A stretch of DNA of 64,000 nt from Mactra quadrangularis (Eukaryota; Mollusca; Bivalvia; Venerida; Mactridae). A program made the position numbers and the translations under genes. The DNA is taken from contig CM046304.1 of the NCBI GenBank assembly GCA_025267735.1, positions 22,819,381 to 22,883,380 of the forward strand, read 5' to 3'. Under the pieces are notes generated by a model. The model saw only the letters and a list, made by a program, of their open reading frames with translations. It was not told the origin of the DNA and did no database searches. Positions 57,101 through 64,000 of this stretch are shown here, piece by piece (within the stretch, counting starts at the first letter, position 1; the number at the start of each line of letters is the position of its first letter).

Positions 57101-58279
57101 AGGCGGTCTCATTTTTCACAACTCTTATCTGGATTAACAATCAGCAGCTAGCTCAATTTTATGTTAGTCTACTTAGAAAAATATTTTTATTTTTTACCCC
57201 TAACTTTTTGCCAAAAAATAGGGCAAATTTTTTTTTGCTTTGATGCTGGAATAGGGCGAAGTTTGGATGTGGAAGGCAACTTCTTTGCTCGAGTTGCCCC
57301 CCCCCCCCAGCAAACCCCTGGGTTCAACTTCCCCAGATGGGATTCGAACCCGTACCCCAACCCAGGTTCATAGATTTACGAATGGATTGTTTTCAGGACA
57401 GTCAGACTTTGTAAAAATATCCTTAGAATTTATGAGATCTGTTGAAGTAGGGAGTTGGATCTGCATTGGATCAGTTATCCTTTATTAAACTATGGTGCAA
57501 CTGAGAATAGACCTAACATGCACATAATTTCATTTGAACAAAAAAGTGATTAAGTGCATGTGAAAGCAAGTAAAAGACTAGATTAGTAACTATTTTATCA
57601 TATAAAATTGACAAATAAATCCCCATTAAGGCATAGTTACATTATAGGGTATCAATCTACTTGACAACCTGTACCTGAATGACTCAATCATCACCTGACA
57701 CTGACATAGATCTGGAACTTTTTTCCTTATTTATTTCCTTTGTTAAGTTTTAGTGCCGGTGGATGCAATTTGTATTGATCCCAGGTTGACTTTGGAAAAG
57801 TATATATAAAATGTCAAATTATCCATATAGTTGAGTTAGGTCCAGTTTGTACTTGCATCATGTTAAAATCATGTTTTGTCTGATGAATCACCCATAACAA
57901 ACAAGAACAAAACATCACATCACATAATTTTTATTGTTTATTGGTAAATAAGAGTTTCTGTCATCATCCCATTCAGTTTAAACATATAAGATCATAATTA
58001 TCTCAATATCAAGTTCAATATAACAAACTAGTTTTATAATTTTATGTGACAAGCTGAAATAAACATTCGTGCACAAACAAATCTAAACAAAAAATCGAAC
58101 TTTCGTCAGAAAAATGCGTCATTAGAAATTGATGAAAAAACAATGATTTACACAAACATACGAACCTTCCTTTTTTCAAGGTTGCGGACTTTCTTGTCTA
58201 CTACGGTAAGGACCTTTTTAAAAGGGTCTGAGGCCTCCGTAGAGGCCGGAATCTCAACTTTTGTAGAGGCAGAGGGCAT
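48023..58279 (-). CDS. CAPRIN1: Caprin (caprin-1-type RNA-binding protein), 12 coding exons
   Basis: Joined coding exons: 58279-58166, 56313-56251, 55795-55709, 55071-54910, 54623-54459, 53377-53120, 52638-52434, 51962-51520, 50568-50430, 49812-49678, 49194-49033 and 48132-48023. Every intron is GT-AG and all phases agree, giving 2,043 nt and 680 residues; human caprin-1 is about 709. Residues ~25-215 resemble the HR1/dimerisation region (VDKKVRNLEKRK, NLEFARELQKQF, LTEENLEQIDEFYKL, GTTYK). Residues ~332-341 (QGSFNFLQES) match the G3BP/NTF2-like-binding motif, with F337 at the position of the essential human Phe (~372). Residues ~546-670 are RGG-rich. There is no C1q domain, so it is not caprin-2-like. 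Known role of the family: a cytoplasmic mRNA-binding partner of G3BP/Rasputin in stress granules and translational control. That role is inferred here from homology. The ATG has A at -3. Confidence 0.93.
48250..48330 (+). mobile_element. SINE 3' fragment in caprin intron 11
   Basis: TACTGTGGGACCAGGATGTG and GACTTGAGTGGAA match the 3' part of the SINE copies at 52.85 and 61.24 kb. Confidence 0.5.
48942..49032 (-). repeat. 91-bp tandem duplication of caprin exon 11 3' end and its 5' splice site
   Basis: The segment after the exon 11 donor repeats the previous 91 bp with about three changes before the donor, then its own GTAAAT donor. Two of the three changes are silent in the exon frame (ACT/ACC, TCT/TCC). 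91 is not a multiple of three, and the junction reads TAA TAG in the exon 11 frame, so reading through would truncate the protein right after SRGGKY. The second copy lacks a convincing polypyrimidine tract of its own and is probably intronic. Confidence 0.85.
49033..49194 (-). CDS. CAPRIN1: Caprin coding exon 11 (residues 591-644), RGG region with duplicated 3' end
   Basis: A 162-bp exon between TTTGTAG and GGAG|GTAAGT, phase 1 to phase 1. It encodes NYQNYQQRSDYNRSDNYQS, then QKRTDGSRGGSGRGTSRGG. Its last ~80 bp and the donor are repeated directly downstream (48942-49032). The first donor is the stronger of the two (GTAAGT versus GTAAAT), and reading past it meets TAA TAG at once, so the first donor was chosen. 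Confidence 0.88.
49678..49812 (-). CDS. CAPRIN1: Caprin coding exon 10 (residues 546-590), RGG region
   Basis: A 135-bp exon between TTTTGAAG and AGAG|GTACTT, phase 1 to phase 1. It encodes GGSYSNNGFNQGPREQ, then RGGRGGFRGNRGGNRG. Arg/Gly-rich boxes like these are the RNA-binding and phase-separation part of caprins. Confidence 0.9.
50140..50421 (+). mobile_element. tRNA-derived SINE in caprin intron 9, abutting exon 9
   Basis: A B box GGGTTCGATTCCCGGGTGGG, a body with ACTGACCGCAGTTATATGAC, and the 3' tail TGGCGTTAAACAAAACAAAC. Its tail ends about 8-10 bp from the exon 9 donor (on the opposite strand). A relative lies at 2.42 kb. Confidence 0.8.
50430..50568 (-). CDS. CAPRIN1: Caprin coding exon 9 (residues 500-545)
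   Basis: A 139-bp exon between TTTCTAG and CAAG|GTATGT, entering in phase 0 and leaving in phase 1. It encodes DGQQQSDVEKKGYPMNPNAT, then EFQSLIYSQSGEEGDSTN. No family motif is obvious. It is supported by splice sites and phase only, and by its position between two well-supported exons. A SINE ends about 10 bp downstream of its donor. Confidence 0.82.
51520..51962 (-). CDS. CAPRIN1: Caprin coding exon 8 (residues 352-499), disordered Q/S/P-rich region
   Basis: A 443-bp exon between ATATTTCAG and CAG|GTAGGT, entering in phase 1 and leaving in phase 0. It opens SPHMDPAVVAAHPMPQSQQP, matching the vertebrate LDPAIVSAQPMNP that follows the G3BP motif. The rest is low-complexity Ser, Gln, Gly and Thr without a recognisable fold. 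Confidence 0.9.
52434..52638 (-). CDS. CAPRIN1: Caprin coding exon 7 (residues 284-351), contains the G3BP-binding motif
   Basis: A 205-bp exon between TTCCAG and TCT|GTAAGT, entering in phase 0 and leaving in phase 1. It contains a run of six Gln, then FQEIVSAVQGSFNFLQES. The latter matches the vertebrate short motif around YNFIQDS that binds the NTF2-like domain of G3BP, so Rasputin/G3BP binding is the likely function. Phe337 is the expected key residue. Confidence 0.92.
52850..53060 (+). mobile_element. tRNA-derived SINE in caprin intron 6
   Basis: GGCAGAGTGGTTACTATGAT is an A-box-like head. CCAGCTCAGCATGGGTTAAA, AGCTTAGTATTGAGGAACCA and AAGAAGCGGAC follow as in the 61.24-kb copy. Confidence 0.7.
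53120..53377 (-). CDS. CAPRIN1: Caprin coding exon 6 (residues 198-283)
   Basis: A 258-bp exon between CTATTTTAG and CCG|GTATGT, phase 0. It starts DLKELLDLISNCGYFEKVQ, matching VLKEIVERVFQSNYFDS at the end of the conserved domain. It then turns into an acidic, Ser/Thr/Pro-rich linker (EFEVVEHNDVPAPDSEEVQS), as in other caprins. Confidence 0.92.
53824..54222. mobile_element. ~400-bp MITE in caprin intron 5
   Basis: Inverted ends TTCAGGGCTTTTTCAG and CTGAAAAAGCCCTGAA. Inside are repeated TTGGGAA words. The CAGGGC terminus would fit hAT, but no clear 8-bp duplication was found. Confidence 0.65.
54459..54623 (-). CDS. CAPRIN1: Caprin coding exon 5 (residues 143-197)
   Basis: A 165-bp exon between TTTAAAG and AAG|GTATTT, phase 0. 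It encodes VLTEENLEQIDEFYKLINP, then HVVCLLDSKDKAVVGTTYK. It aligns with the caprin-1 dimerisation domain (ILSEEELSLLDEFYKLVDP and GTTYK). Confidence 0.93.
54910..55071 (-). CDS. CAPRIN1: Caprin coding exon 4 (residues 89-142)
   Basis: A 162-bp exon between TTATAG and ATT|GTAAGT, phase 0. It is Lys/Gln-rich and predicted helical (NEKVLKKQAKREKLEKQIQ), then VLQLQTLLDSMGSESVRKDF. This matches the caprin segment VLELQYVLDKLGDDEVRTDL at the start of the dimerisation domain. Confidence 0.92.
55709..55795 (-). CDS. CAPRIN1: Caprin coding exon 3 (residues 60-88)
   Basis: An 87-bp exon between TATACAG and GAT|GTAAGT, phase 0. It encodes IAVEKYGEVVQNLEFARELQ followed by KQFQGINTD. The NLEFA(R/K)ELQ block is a hallmark of the caprin family. 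Confidence 0.92.
56251..56313 (-). CDS. CAPRIN1: Caprin coding exon 2 (residues 39-59)
   Basis: A 63-bp exon between TTTTCAG and CAG|GTATTT, phase 0 on both sides. It encodes LKLDAYRQKKDSGAELEKDQ followed by Q and aligns with the caprin segment GKLDDYQERMNKGERLNQDQ. Intron 1 before it is about 1.85 kb and carries two SINE relics. Confidence 0.88.
56458..56612 (-). mobile_element. Truncated SINE in caprin intron 1
   Basis: ACTGGGTTTAATGTCTTGTC, TTACGACGTCCAGTGCACCT and TATAACCAGTACTCACCAAT match the SINE body. It is cut off after GGCCGGAAACTTCTCA, so the tRNA-like head is missing. Confidence 0.75.
57285..57375 (-). mobile_element. tRNA-like SINE head relic in caprin intron 1
   Basis: On the minus strand GTACGGGTTCGAATCCCATC is a B-box region. 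A C-homopolymer (~57298-57308) lies beside it. Confidence 0.5.
58166..58279 (-). CDS. CAPRIN1: Caprin coding exon 1 (residues 1-38)
   Basis: The exon starts with ATG in the context AAGAATGC and encodes MPSASTKVEIPAS, then VDKKVRNLEKRK, which closely matches the start of the caprin HR1 region (IDKKLRNLEKKK in vertebrates). The exon ends AAG|GTTCGT, a weak donor, in phase 0. The reading frame runs only a few codons past the donor. The start is supported by the MPS N-terminus typical of caprins and by the lack of an in-frame upstream ATG close by. Confidence 0.88.
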
Positions 58280-58420
58280 TCTTCAACAGCAACGAACAAC
58301 ATTCACGTGTTTCCGAAAATATCTCGTACCTCAATCTCGGTTTACGGATTATCACGATTGCCTATTTGACCTGTAACTGACTTATTGGGGAAGTTTGTTT
58401 CAATTTTTGATTAAATTGAG
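58280..58420 (-). promoter_or_regulatory. Caprin 5' UTR and presumed promoter, with overlapping uORF
   Basis: The sequence just upstream of the caprin ATG has no clear TATA box. An upstream ATG at 58302 is out of frame with the main start. Its 34-codon uORF runs over the main ATG and ends at TAG (58203-58201) inside exon 1. Whether it is transcribed depends on the unknown start site. A CACGTG E-box lies at about 58304-58309. Confidence 0.35.
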
Positions 58421-58612
58421 CGATGTGAAGCTATTTAATACTAGAAAATTGGAAAAAATTGCAATTTAAACGCGTAAGACTGTGCATTCCGTATTGTACG
58501 GAATGAGGTAGAATCGATTTTCGCTACTATATGGAGCTTCAAAGACAATATGCGTACATGAAAACACTTAAAATGAATCACAATGACCTCCCTTGTTTTG
58601 TTAGAATTTAAA

Positions 58613-59144
58613 GGGATATACAGACACAAGTTCAACTTTATCTTTCCTGATTTTGAATTATATTGTTTGTAACTGTGAATGCAACAGAGACACTGTTATA
58701 TTACTTGGCAAAATATTTCTCTATTTTCTGATAATATTAAAGGGCGTTTCCTAACTAGACCCACGTGGGTCAGGTTTGCCAAACATAGATTAGTGTTAAA
58801 ATATGCATGTACTGATGAGAAGATACTAGAGCTTGTTATTGTGCAACATTAGTATAATTCTATTAAAAAATATCCTAACCGCCTAAGAATGTTGAAAACA
58901 CAAGAAGCAACCAATGAAAATGTTTAATTTCAGCAAGTACAACATATAACAAATCTATATACCTTGGTGATTCCCTCAATATCCTACTTTCGTCATCAAT
59001 GTGTATGCCACATGTTTTATTTTGTTCGGTTGAATGTTATAAGAGACAAATGTTATTAGTAAGTGAACTCTTACGTTCTTAAAACTGTTTTAAAGACTTA
59101 ACTTGGTTCTATACTTTTGGCACAGTCATTTGCCTGTATATCCC
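58613..59144. mobile_element. 532-bp non-coding element flanked by TTTAAA
   Basis: The inverted ends GGGATATACAGACA and TGCCTGTATATCCC are flanked on both sides by TTTAAA (58607-58612 and 59145-59150). There is no ORF. It sits ~330 bp upstream of the caprin start. An internal 14-bp palindrome, GACCCACGTGGGTC, lies at ~58759. Confidence 0.65.
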
Positions 59145-59150
59145 TTTAAA

Positions 59151-61235
59151 TCTCCAATGTCTTTGAGGTCCTCTGTATCGTTTCATTAGAATTTGTTCTC
59201 CATCTCAATTAATATTAAGAAAACATGAAAAAAACAACTTTGTGTTTAAGATTACACCAAAAGGACCTAGTTATTTCATCATATACATACATGTTGTTTC
59301 CTATTTTCTTTCTTCCTTACATAAAAGGATCTAATTATTATTTCTCATACTTTGATGGTATTCAGTTTGCACAGTTGGATAAGCCTAAATCTGATATGAG
59401 TCAGACAGACATTAAAAAACAATAGGATAAAAAATAATAGGAAATAATATGTATATTATATAGGTAACCTACATTTCCATTATAAATGCATACCTTGTAG
59501 TTACCTCCCTTTGATTAAAATGTCGTCTGCAAACCTAATTCGCTACTGTAGTTATATATCAATATAGGTACATACCATTGATTGATCTCTTCTGTGTGGT
59601 CATAAAATAACCCATATTACAAATACTGAGCCCCATGTTGAAATTTCCTGGAACTACTTTGGCCAAGCACATAGGAAATTAGACTGGTAGTAGCCAGCTA
59701 GGAGTAAGTTTGAGTCCCATTCCAAATTAACCTTGCTGTTTTTGGTCCTTATTTCATAGTACCAGTGAACATGGAAGCACTCTCAAGCATTAGTAATATA
59801 AATCATAGGAATTGGTTTCACAATTGAGGGTAGGGGAGTCACATAAGCTAATCTAACTGAGGGAGGGTCACTTCCAAAATTGACTGTAAGTCATTTTTAA
59901 GAAGCATGAAGTAATTTTTCTTGATGCTTAACATATACTTAATGGTTAGGTAGTTCTTATTAGTAATATGTTGCATTATTCTGCAAAATGTGTATAATGT
60001 GGTGGTGGTTCAAAGATTTGGACCCCCCCTAGAAAAAAATCCTGGATCCGCCGAGTTAGAATTTTTATTCTACCAGTTTTTAGTACAGGTCTGGGAAGAT
60101 TACAAGCCAATGTAGACCTTATACCTTTTGCAGGAACACATTCTTTGAATAACCACCTTTTAGCTTAATTACAGTTTAAATAATATTATAGACGTGCTTG
60201 TTTGTGTAGGTTGACAAACCTAACTGGTCCCTTAAGCAGGGTTAGTATAAGATAGTTGTTGCCGTGATTTGGGGTCCATATAGACTGGTTCCAGACAATT
60301 TTCCTGAGTGTTTCATACAAAATGTTTTGTACTCTACAGAGGTTATTTGTCTGGTAAATGGTGGGGTTCTTTCATGTACTATACAATTCTTCACTGATCT
60401 TATTCGGGTGTGTGGAATTTCATGATTTTACTGCTTGCCCCGGGACAAGTGGAATCTATCTAAAAGTCGACTTGTCCCGGATCAAAACGCCCTTGTCTAG
60501 AAGTGCAAGACTGTATGTTTACAGCTCAAAATATTACTTGTCCACAGACATCAATGTACAAGATGGACAAGTCAGGCATACAGTAGAAATTTCCACCCGT
60601 TATTTAATGAACAGCTTCTCAGTTGTCTAAAATATTATAGGTAGTTCTAATGCCATCAAATATACCATAATAAATCAAATATTTACCAACAGATCAGTAA
60701 AAACACTGGCACAGGAAGCATATCAATACTGGTAGTGATACCATTCATCAATATATATCAATAAAACATTCAATCCATCATGTAAGTCTTAAAGACTCAC
60801 ACTATCTTTAATATAGAAAAAACAACAACAAAGCATATAAATCCATTAATTTTTTAATGTCACACGTTTTATTTATAATTATCACATGAAACTAATGTAC
60901 ATAATAAATGTCATAATAAAACCACATTGTTCCTAGGCTGACTTTGTATATCTTTATCTATAATACATGTATTTACATAATTAGATACCTTGCAGTGACC
61001 AACGATGAATACTTTATTGTTTCTAGTTTCATTCTGAATATACAGTAAAGCTCCACTATAAATAGATCTATCACCATGGTTATTGCACAATCATGCTATT
61101 TTGGATGATTTTTAATTCCCAAATGCTTAATTTTAGAAAAAATAGTTTGACCATTCTATAACTACGATCATAGATTTTGATGGTCCTAATAATTTCAATC
61201 ACAATGTAATAGTGAATAGATTACACCATAATGCA
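59151..61235. other. No gene seen
   Basis: AT-rich sequence. A GGATCCGCC-type element end lies near 60030-60055. Frames here do not look like protein. Confidence 0.5.
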
Positions 61236-61445
61236 TGGAAGGAGGGGGCGTGACCGAGCAGTTATGACGTAGGACTGGTAATCATTAGATAACCAGCTCC
61301 GCACTGGTTCCAATCCCATCAAAAACCTACCCTGCTGTTTCCTTGAGCAAGAAACTTTATCTTAATAGCTCAGTACTGGGGGACCAGGAAGTGGACTCGA
61401 AAGTGATAAATCCATGTTGTAAGAACTTGTTTCAAAATCGAAATG
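61236..61445 (+). mobile_element. tRNA-derived SINE (pair of the 52.85-kb copy)
   Basis: GCGTGACCGAGCAGTTATGA and GCACTGGTTCCAATCCCATC form a tRNA-like head. AGCTCAGTACTGGGGGACCA and AGGAAGTGGACTC form the body. The tail is ATGAAATAAATTA. Confidence 0.7.
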
Positions 61446-61662
61446 AAATAAATTAGTGTACTGATAATGCATGGAGTTCAGATGTACAGTAATATAACCA
61501 AAAATAATGTAGTTAATAAGGTGAAATGATTAATTATATAAGAATATTTTACCCCTTAATTATCATGGTAAGTACCAAGGCTTATAGTACTCTGAATAAA
61601 AAAAATTTGTACAATTCATGTTAATTTCAATCATGAATTAAAATTTCTCCCTCAACAAAATG

Positions 61663-61818
61663 GAAGCATGTCGCCTTAAGCTCCATGATAACTGGTAGCA
61701 AGTCACCTTAAGCCCTAGATTACTGGGAGTAAGCCACCTTACGAGCAGCTGACAGGAAGCTAATCATCTTAAGCCCAACATAGTTGGGACCAAGTCACCT
61801 TAATCACAATCCCAGGAA
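61663..61818. repeat. ~32-bp minisatellite, ~5 diverged units
   Basis: Units marked by CATGTCGCCTTAAG, CAAGTCACCTTAAG, TAAGCCACCTTACG, TAATCATCTTAAG and CAAGTCACCTTAAT recur roughly every 31-35 bp. Confidence 0.75.
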
Positions 61819-61894
61819 GGCTCATAGTAAGTACATAAGAAATAATCTATCAACTAGAAACAATACAGTTAATAATGACAATAAAAACACATAA

Positions 61895-61960
61895 CAAAAA
61901 GGGAGATAACTCAATCAATATGTACATGTAGTATTTCATTGATTTACCTCCCCTTTTTAC
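61895..61960. repeat. ~65-bp imperfect hairpin
   Basis: AAAAAGGGAGATAACTCAAT faces ATTGATTTACCTCCCCTTTT, with a TGTACATGTAG centre. Confidence 0.6.
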
Positions 61961-63340
61961 ACATTGTATAATTCAAATAATATAATACTAGCCAAGATCA
62001 ATAATTTTCATTTTTGCCACCATTTTGTCACCATTAACTTATTAATCTTGATAAATATTCATAAGGAGTTTTAGAACGAAAGGGGTTAGACAATGATATT
62101 TTGTGAGACATTTTTTTTTAGATTTACATACATGTAGCAATAGTGTCTGAATTCTTTTTCTGATTTTCAATTCATTTTTACTATATCTATACTTAGACCA
62201 TTTGTTTAAGGGTTTTAATAAGCACTAATCACATTTTATTAAAGGAAATTTAAAGAAATTGTAATTATCAATAAAGAGTAGACAAATACTCCAAATAAAC
62301 CTATTCATTATCAATTTATCACCCTTAGCATTCATTTCAGGTACAGGATAAATGTCTGTTTTTCTAGAATGAGAAATTATTGACTAGAATAATTGAAATA
62401 TAGCTTTGTCTTATCTTGAGCCTTTATGATAATACATGATAATACTATGTGATTATTTGCAAGCAATAAACTTACCGTTAGTTTTGAAAGATTATCTTAT
62501 TGAAAATAGATCATATAAATGCAAATGCAGAAATTTGGCGTAAATGGGAGATGTTTCAAGAGGTCTGATTATTCTATTGTACAAAAGTGATCTAGATACA
62601 AAAATGAAAATAAAATGATCTTGGCACAATGTAAAGTGTTCATTTTGAGACAATTTCAGCTTAAGTCTACAAATAACATAATAAGCTTTATTCTATACAT
62701 ATATATAACATATACACAAGTAAAGTTTTGTCTATATTAATGTACATACATTTAAAAACAAGAAATCATAGAATCAAACAACAGTTTTATAGTGTAAGAT
62801 TGTTTCAACTTGTCAGTGCAATGGCAGCAAGTAAGCTTCCATTACCATCAAGGAAACTTAACATAAACAAGTACTTATAAAATGTCTTTGGCAGTTCTAG
62901 GTCATACCCGTTGCCTTTCTGTGAAATACAAATTGCTATTTACTCTATACATAGACAGCTATAAGCAAAGACCAGAGTCGAAACTTATGAATTTTAGAAC
63001 AGACTCCATGCTCAGAACTTATTTTTTTCTGAGGAAGTACTCCTCTAAATAACAGAAAATACATGTATCTAGTTAAAACTAATATAATATCAATTTTTAT
63101 TTCAACTCATTGCTTAGAAATGACATTTTCACATGCAGCTAGGCATCTCTTGAAAATGTGTTTTCTAAACTCATTATGAGGTATAAAAATTGATCTAACA
63201 CCAAAATCAACAAATAACCTGTATTTGTTTGCCAAGACACTTACTTGAGTTTTGAACATGGGAGTTTTTTTTTAATTTTACAAGATTGGGCCAATGACTT
63301 TTATTCACTATTTTGACAGGTGACAAAACTTAAGACTATA
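61961..63340. other. No gene seen
   Basis: AT-rich DNA with no exon or element recognised. Confidence 0.5.
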
Positions 63341-63351
63341 TATATAGTGAG

Positions 63352-63415
63352 CTTAGCACAAAACAGTTGTAAGTCAATTTAAAAAGAGTGAATTATGACT
63401 GTTTTGCACTAAACC
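63352..63415. repeat. ~64-bp hairpin, CAAAACAG family, copy 1
   Basis: TTAGCACAAAACAGTTGTAA faces TTATGACTGTTTTGCACTAA. A second, similar hairpin lies at 63843-63899. Confidence 0.6.
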
Positions 63416-63529
63416 CATGATATCAAACAATCAAAATTGATATAATCTTATCATAGCCGAGCATGTGCATCAAATACAGGACTAGAGTAGTTTTATATAT
63501 TATACACAGTGATTACAGAACTTGCAAGG

Positions 63530-63620
63530 AAGCAACAGGGGGAGGCATGTGAGAGAGAGGGGATAGACAGAGGTTAAGAGGTGGAGACAAGGGGTCGAAA
63601 AGAGGAAACAGGGGTGATAT
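63530..63620. repeat. Purine-rich tract
   Basis: About 90 bp of almost pure A/G on the plus strand (GGGGGAGGCATGTGAGAGAG and following). It is mirror-like low complexity, not coding. Confidence 0.7.
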
Positions 63621-63842
63621 AGATTTTTAGTGCAGGTTGCAAACCTTCTTCAGATGTTTCATACAAAACAATAAGAAATTGAAAATTAGGTATTTCTGAT
63701 GTCAAGATTTTTCTGTTGAAAAATATCTTAGCGCTGTATTTTGCCAAGAAACATACAAAATCAGCATGTCTTTGTAACCAGTGATTCCAAGTAATAACAG
63801 CAATAAACAATTCATATTAATAAAATGTAATTTGCGGATTAA

Positions 63843-63899
63843 GCCCAAAACAGGTCGTAACTTTTCTTAAATTGAGTTATGACCGTTGTGCGTAAAACC
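63843..63899. repeat. ~57-bp hairpin, CAAAACAG family, copy 2
   Basis: AAGCCCAAAACAGGTCGTAA faces TTATGACCGTTGTGCGTAA. Diverged from copy 1 at 63.35 kb. Confidence 0.5.
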
Positions 63900-64000
63900 A
63901 GTGGTATGATCTCCAAGTTATGTTGTGTAACATTACCAGATTTTGTAATGAATTCAGCTTCAGAAGCGATAAAACATCAGTGGTCAATAGTAACTTAGAG

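Noticed and set aside
60358..60630. 90-codon plus-strand frame upstream of caprin
   Set aside because: Looks like chance. Contains self-similar GGGACAAGT words but no recognisable domain or start context.

Overview
This is a 64-kb window of AT-rich animal nuclear DNA with spliced genes and a very high load of small repeats. The one clearly recognisable gene is an invertebrate caprin (caprin-1-type RNA-binding protein). tRNA-derived SINEs and many short palindromic elements suggest a mollusc, probably a bivalve, but that placement is an inference from repeat style and the species cannot be named. There are no prokaryotic features, CRISPR arrays, rRNA genes or convincing functional tRNA genes.

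Layout. 1-22 kb holds no confident gene. It contains a heavily mutated LINE reverse-transcriptase relic (1.1-2.2 kb) and a dense population of MITEs: a CpG-rich palindromic family, a family with CTCAACTGTCAAA termini at TA sites, a CATTCGGAAC family, and single hairpins. Several are nested, and three insertions can be read against their own empty sites. 23.0-29.5 kb is a satellite island: a 43-bp array with about 21 copies, a six-copy palindromic repeat of about 65-75 bp, and about 2.9 kb of a 66-67-bp/133-bp dimeric repeat interrupted by a 173-bp pogo-like MITE. 31.7-45.1 kb is again repeat-rich: PIF/Harbinger-like MITEs with TAA duplications, a 4.15-kb foldback with 0.93-kb arms full of octamer (ATGCAAAT) sites, an inverted pair of 733/735-bp elements flanked by TTAA, and a series of tRNA-headed SINEs, three with target-site duplications. 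Two short possible exons of an unrecognised minus-strand gene lie near 33 kb.

The gene. Twelve coding exons on the minus strand (58279 down to 48023) join in consistent phases into a 680-residue caprin. It has the N-terminal HR1 basic/coiled-coil and dimerisation region, an acidic linker, a G3BP/Rasputin-binding motif (GSFNFLQES), a Q/S-rich disordered region and a C-terminal RGG region ending in QQQQ. A 91-bp tandem duplication has copied the 3' end of the eleventh exon together with its 5' splice site. A long AT-rich stretch after the stop (45.1-48.0 kb) is a plausible 3' UTR. 58.3-64 kb, upstream of the gene, contains only repeats.

The most unusual observations are the satellite whose minus strand repeatedly spells a fused 3'/5' splice site (YAG|GTAAGTATC, like a recursive-splicing ratchet point), the octamer-dense foldback, the duplicated splice-donor exon in caprin, and several nested MITEs with readable empty sites. 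All exon joins are read by eye from splice consensus and family homology. No transcript data were available.
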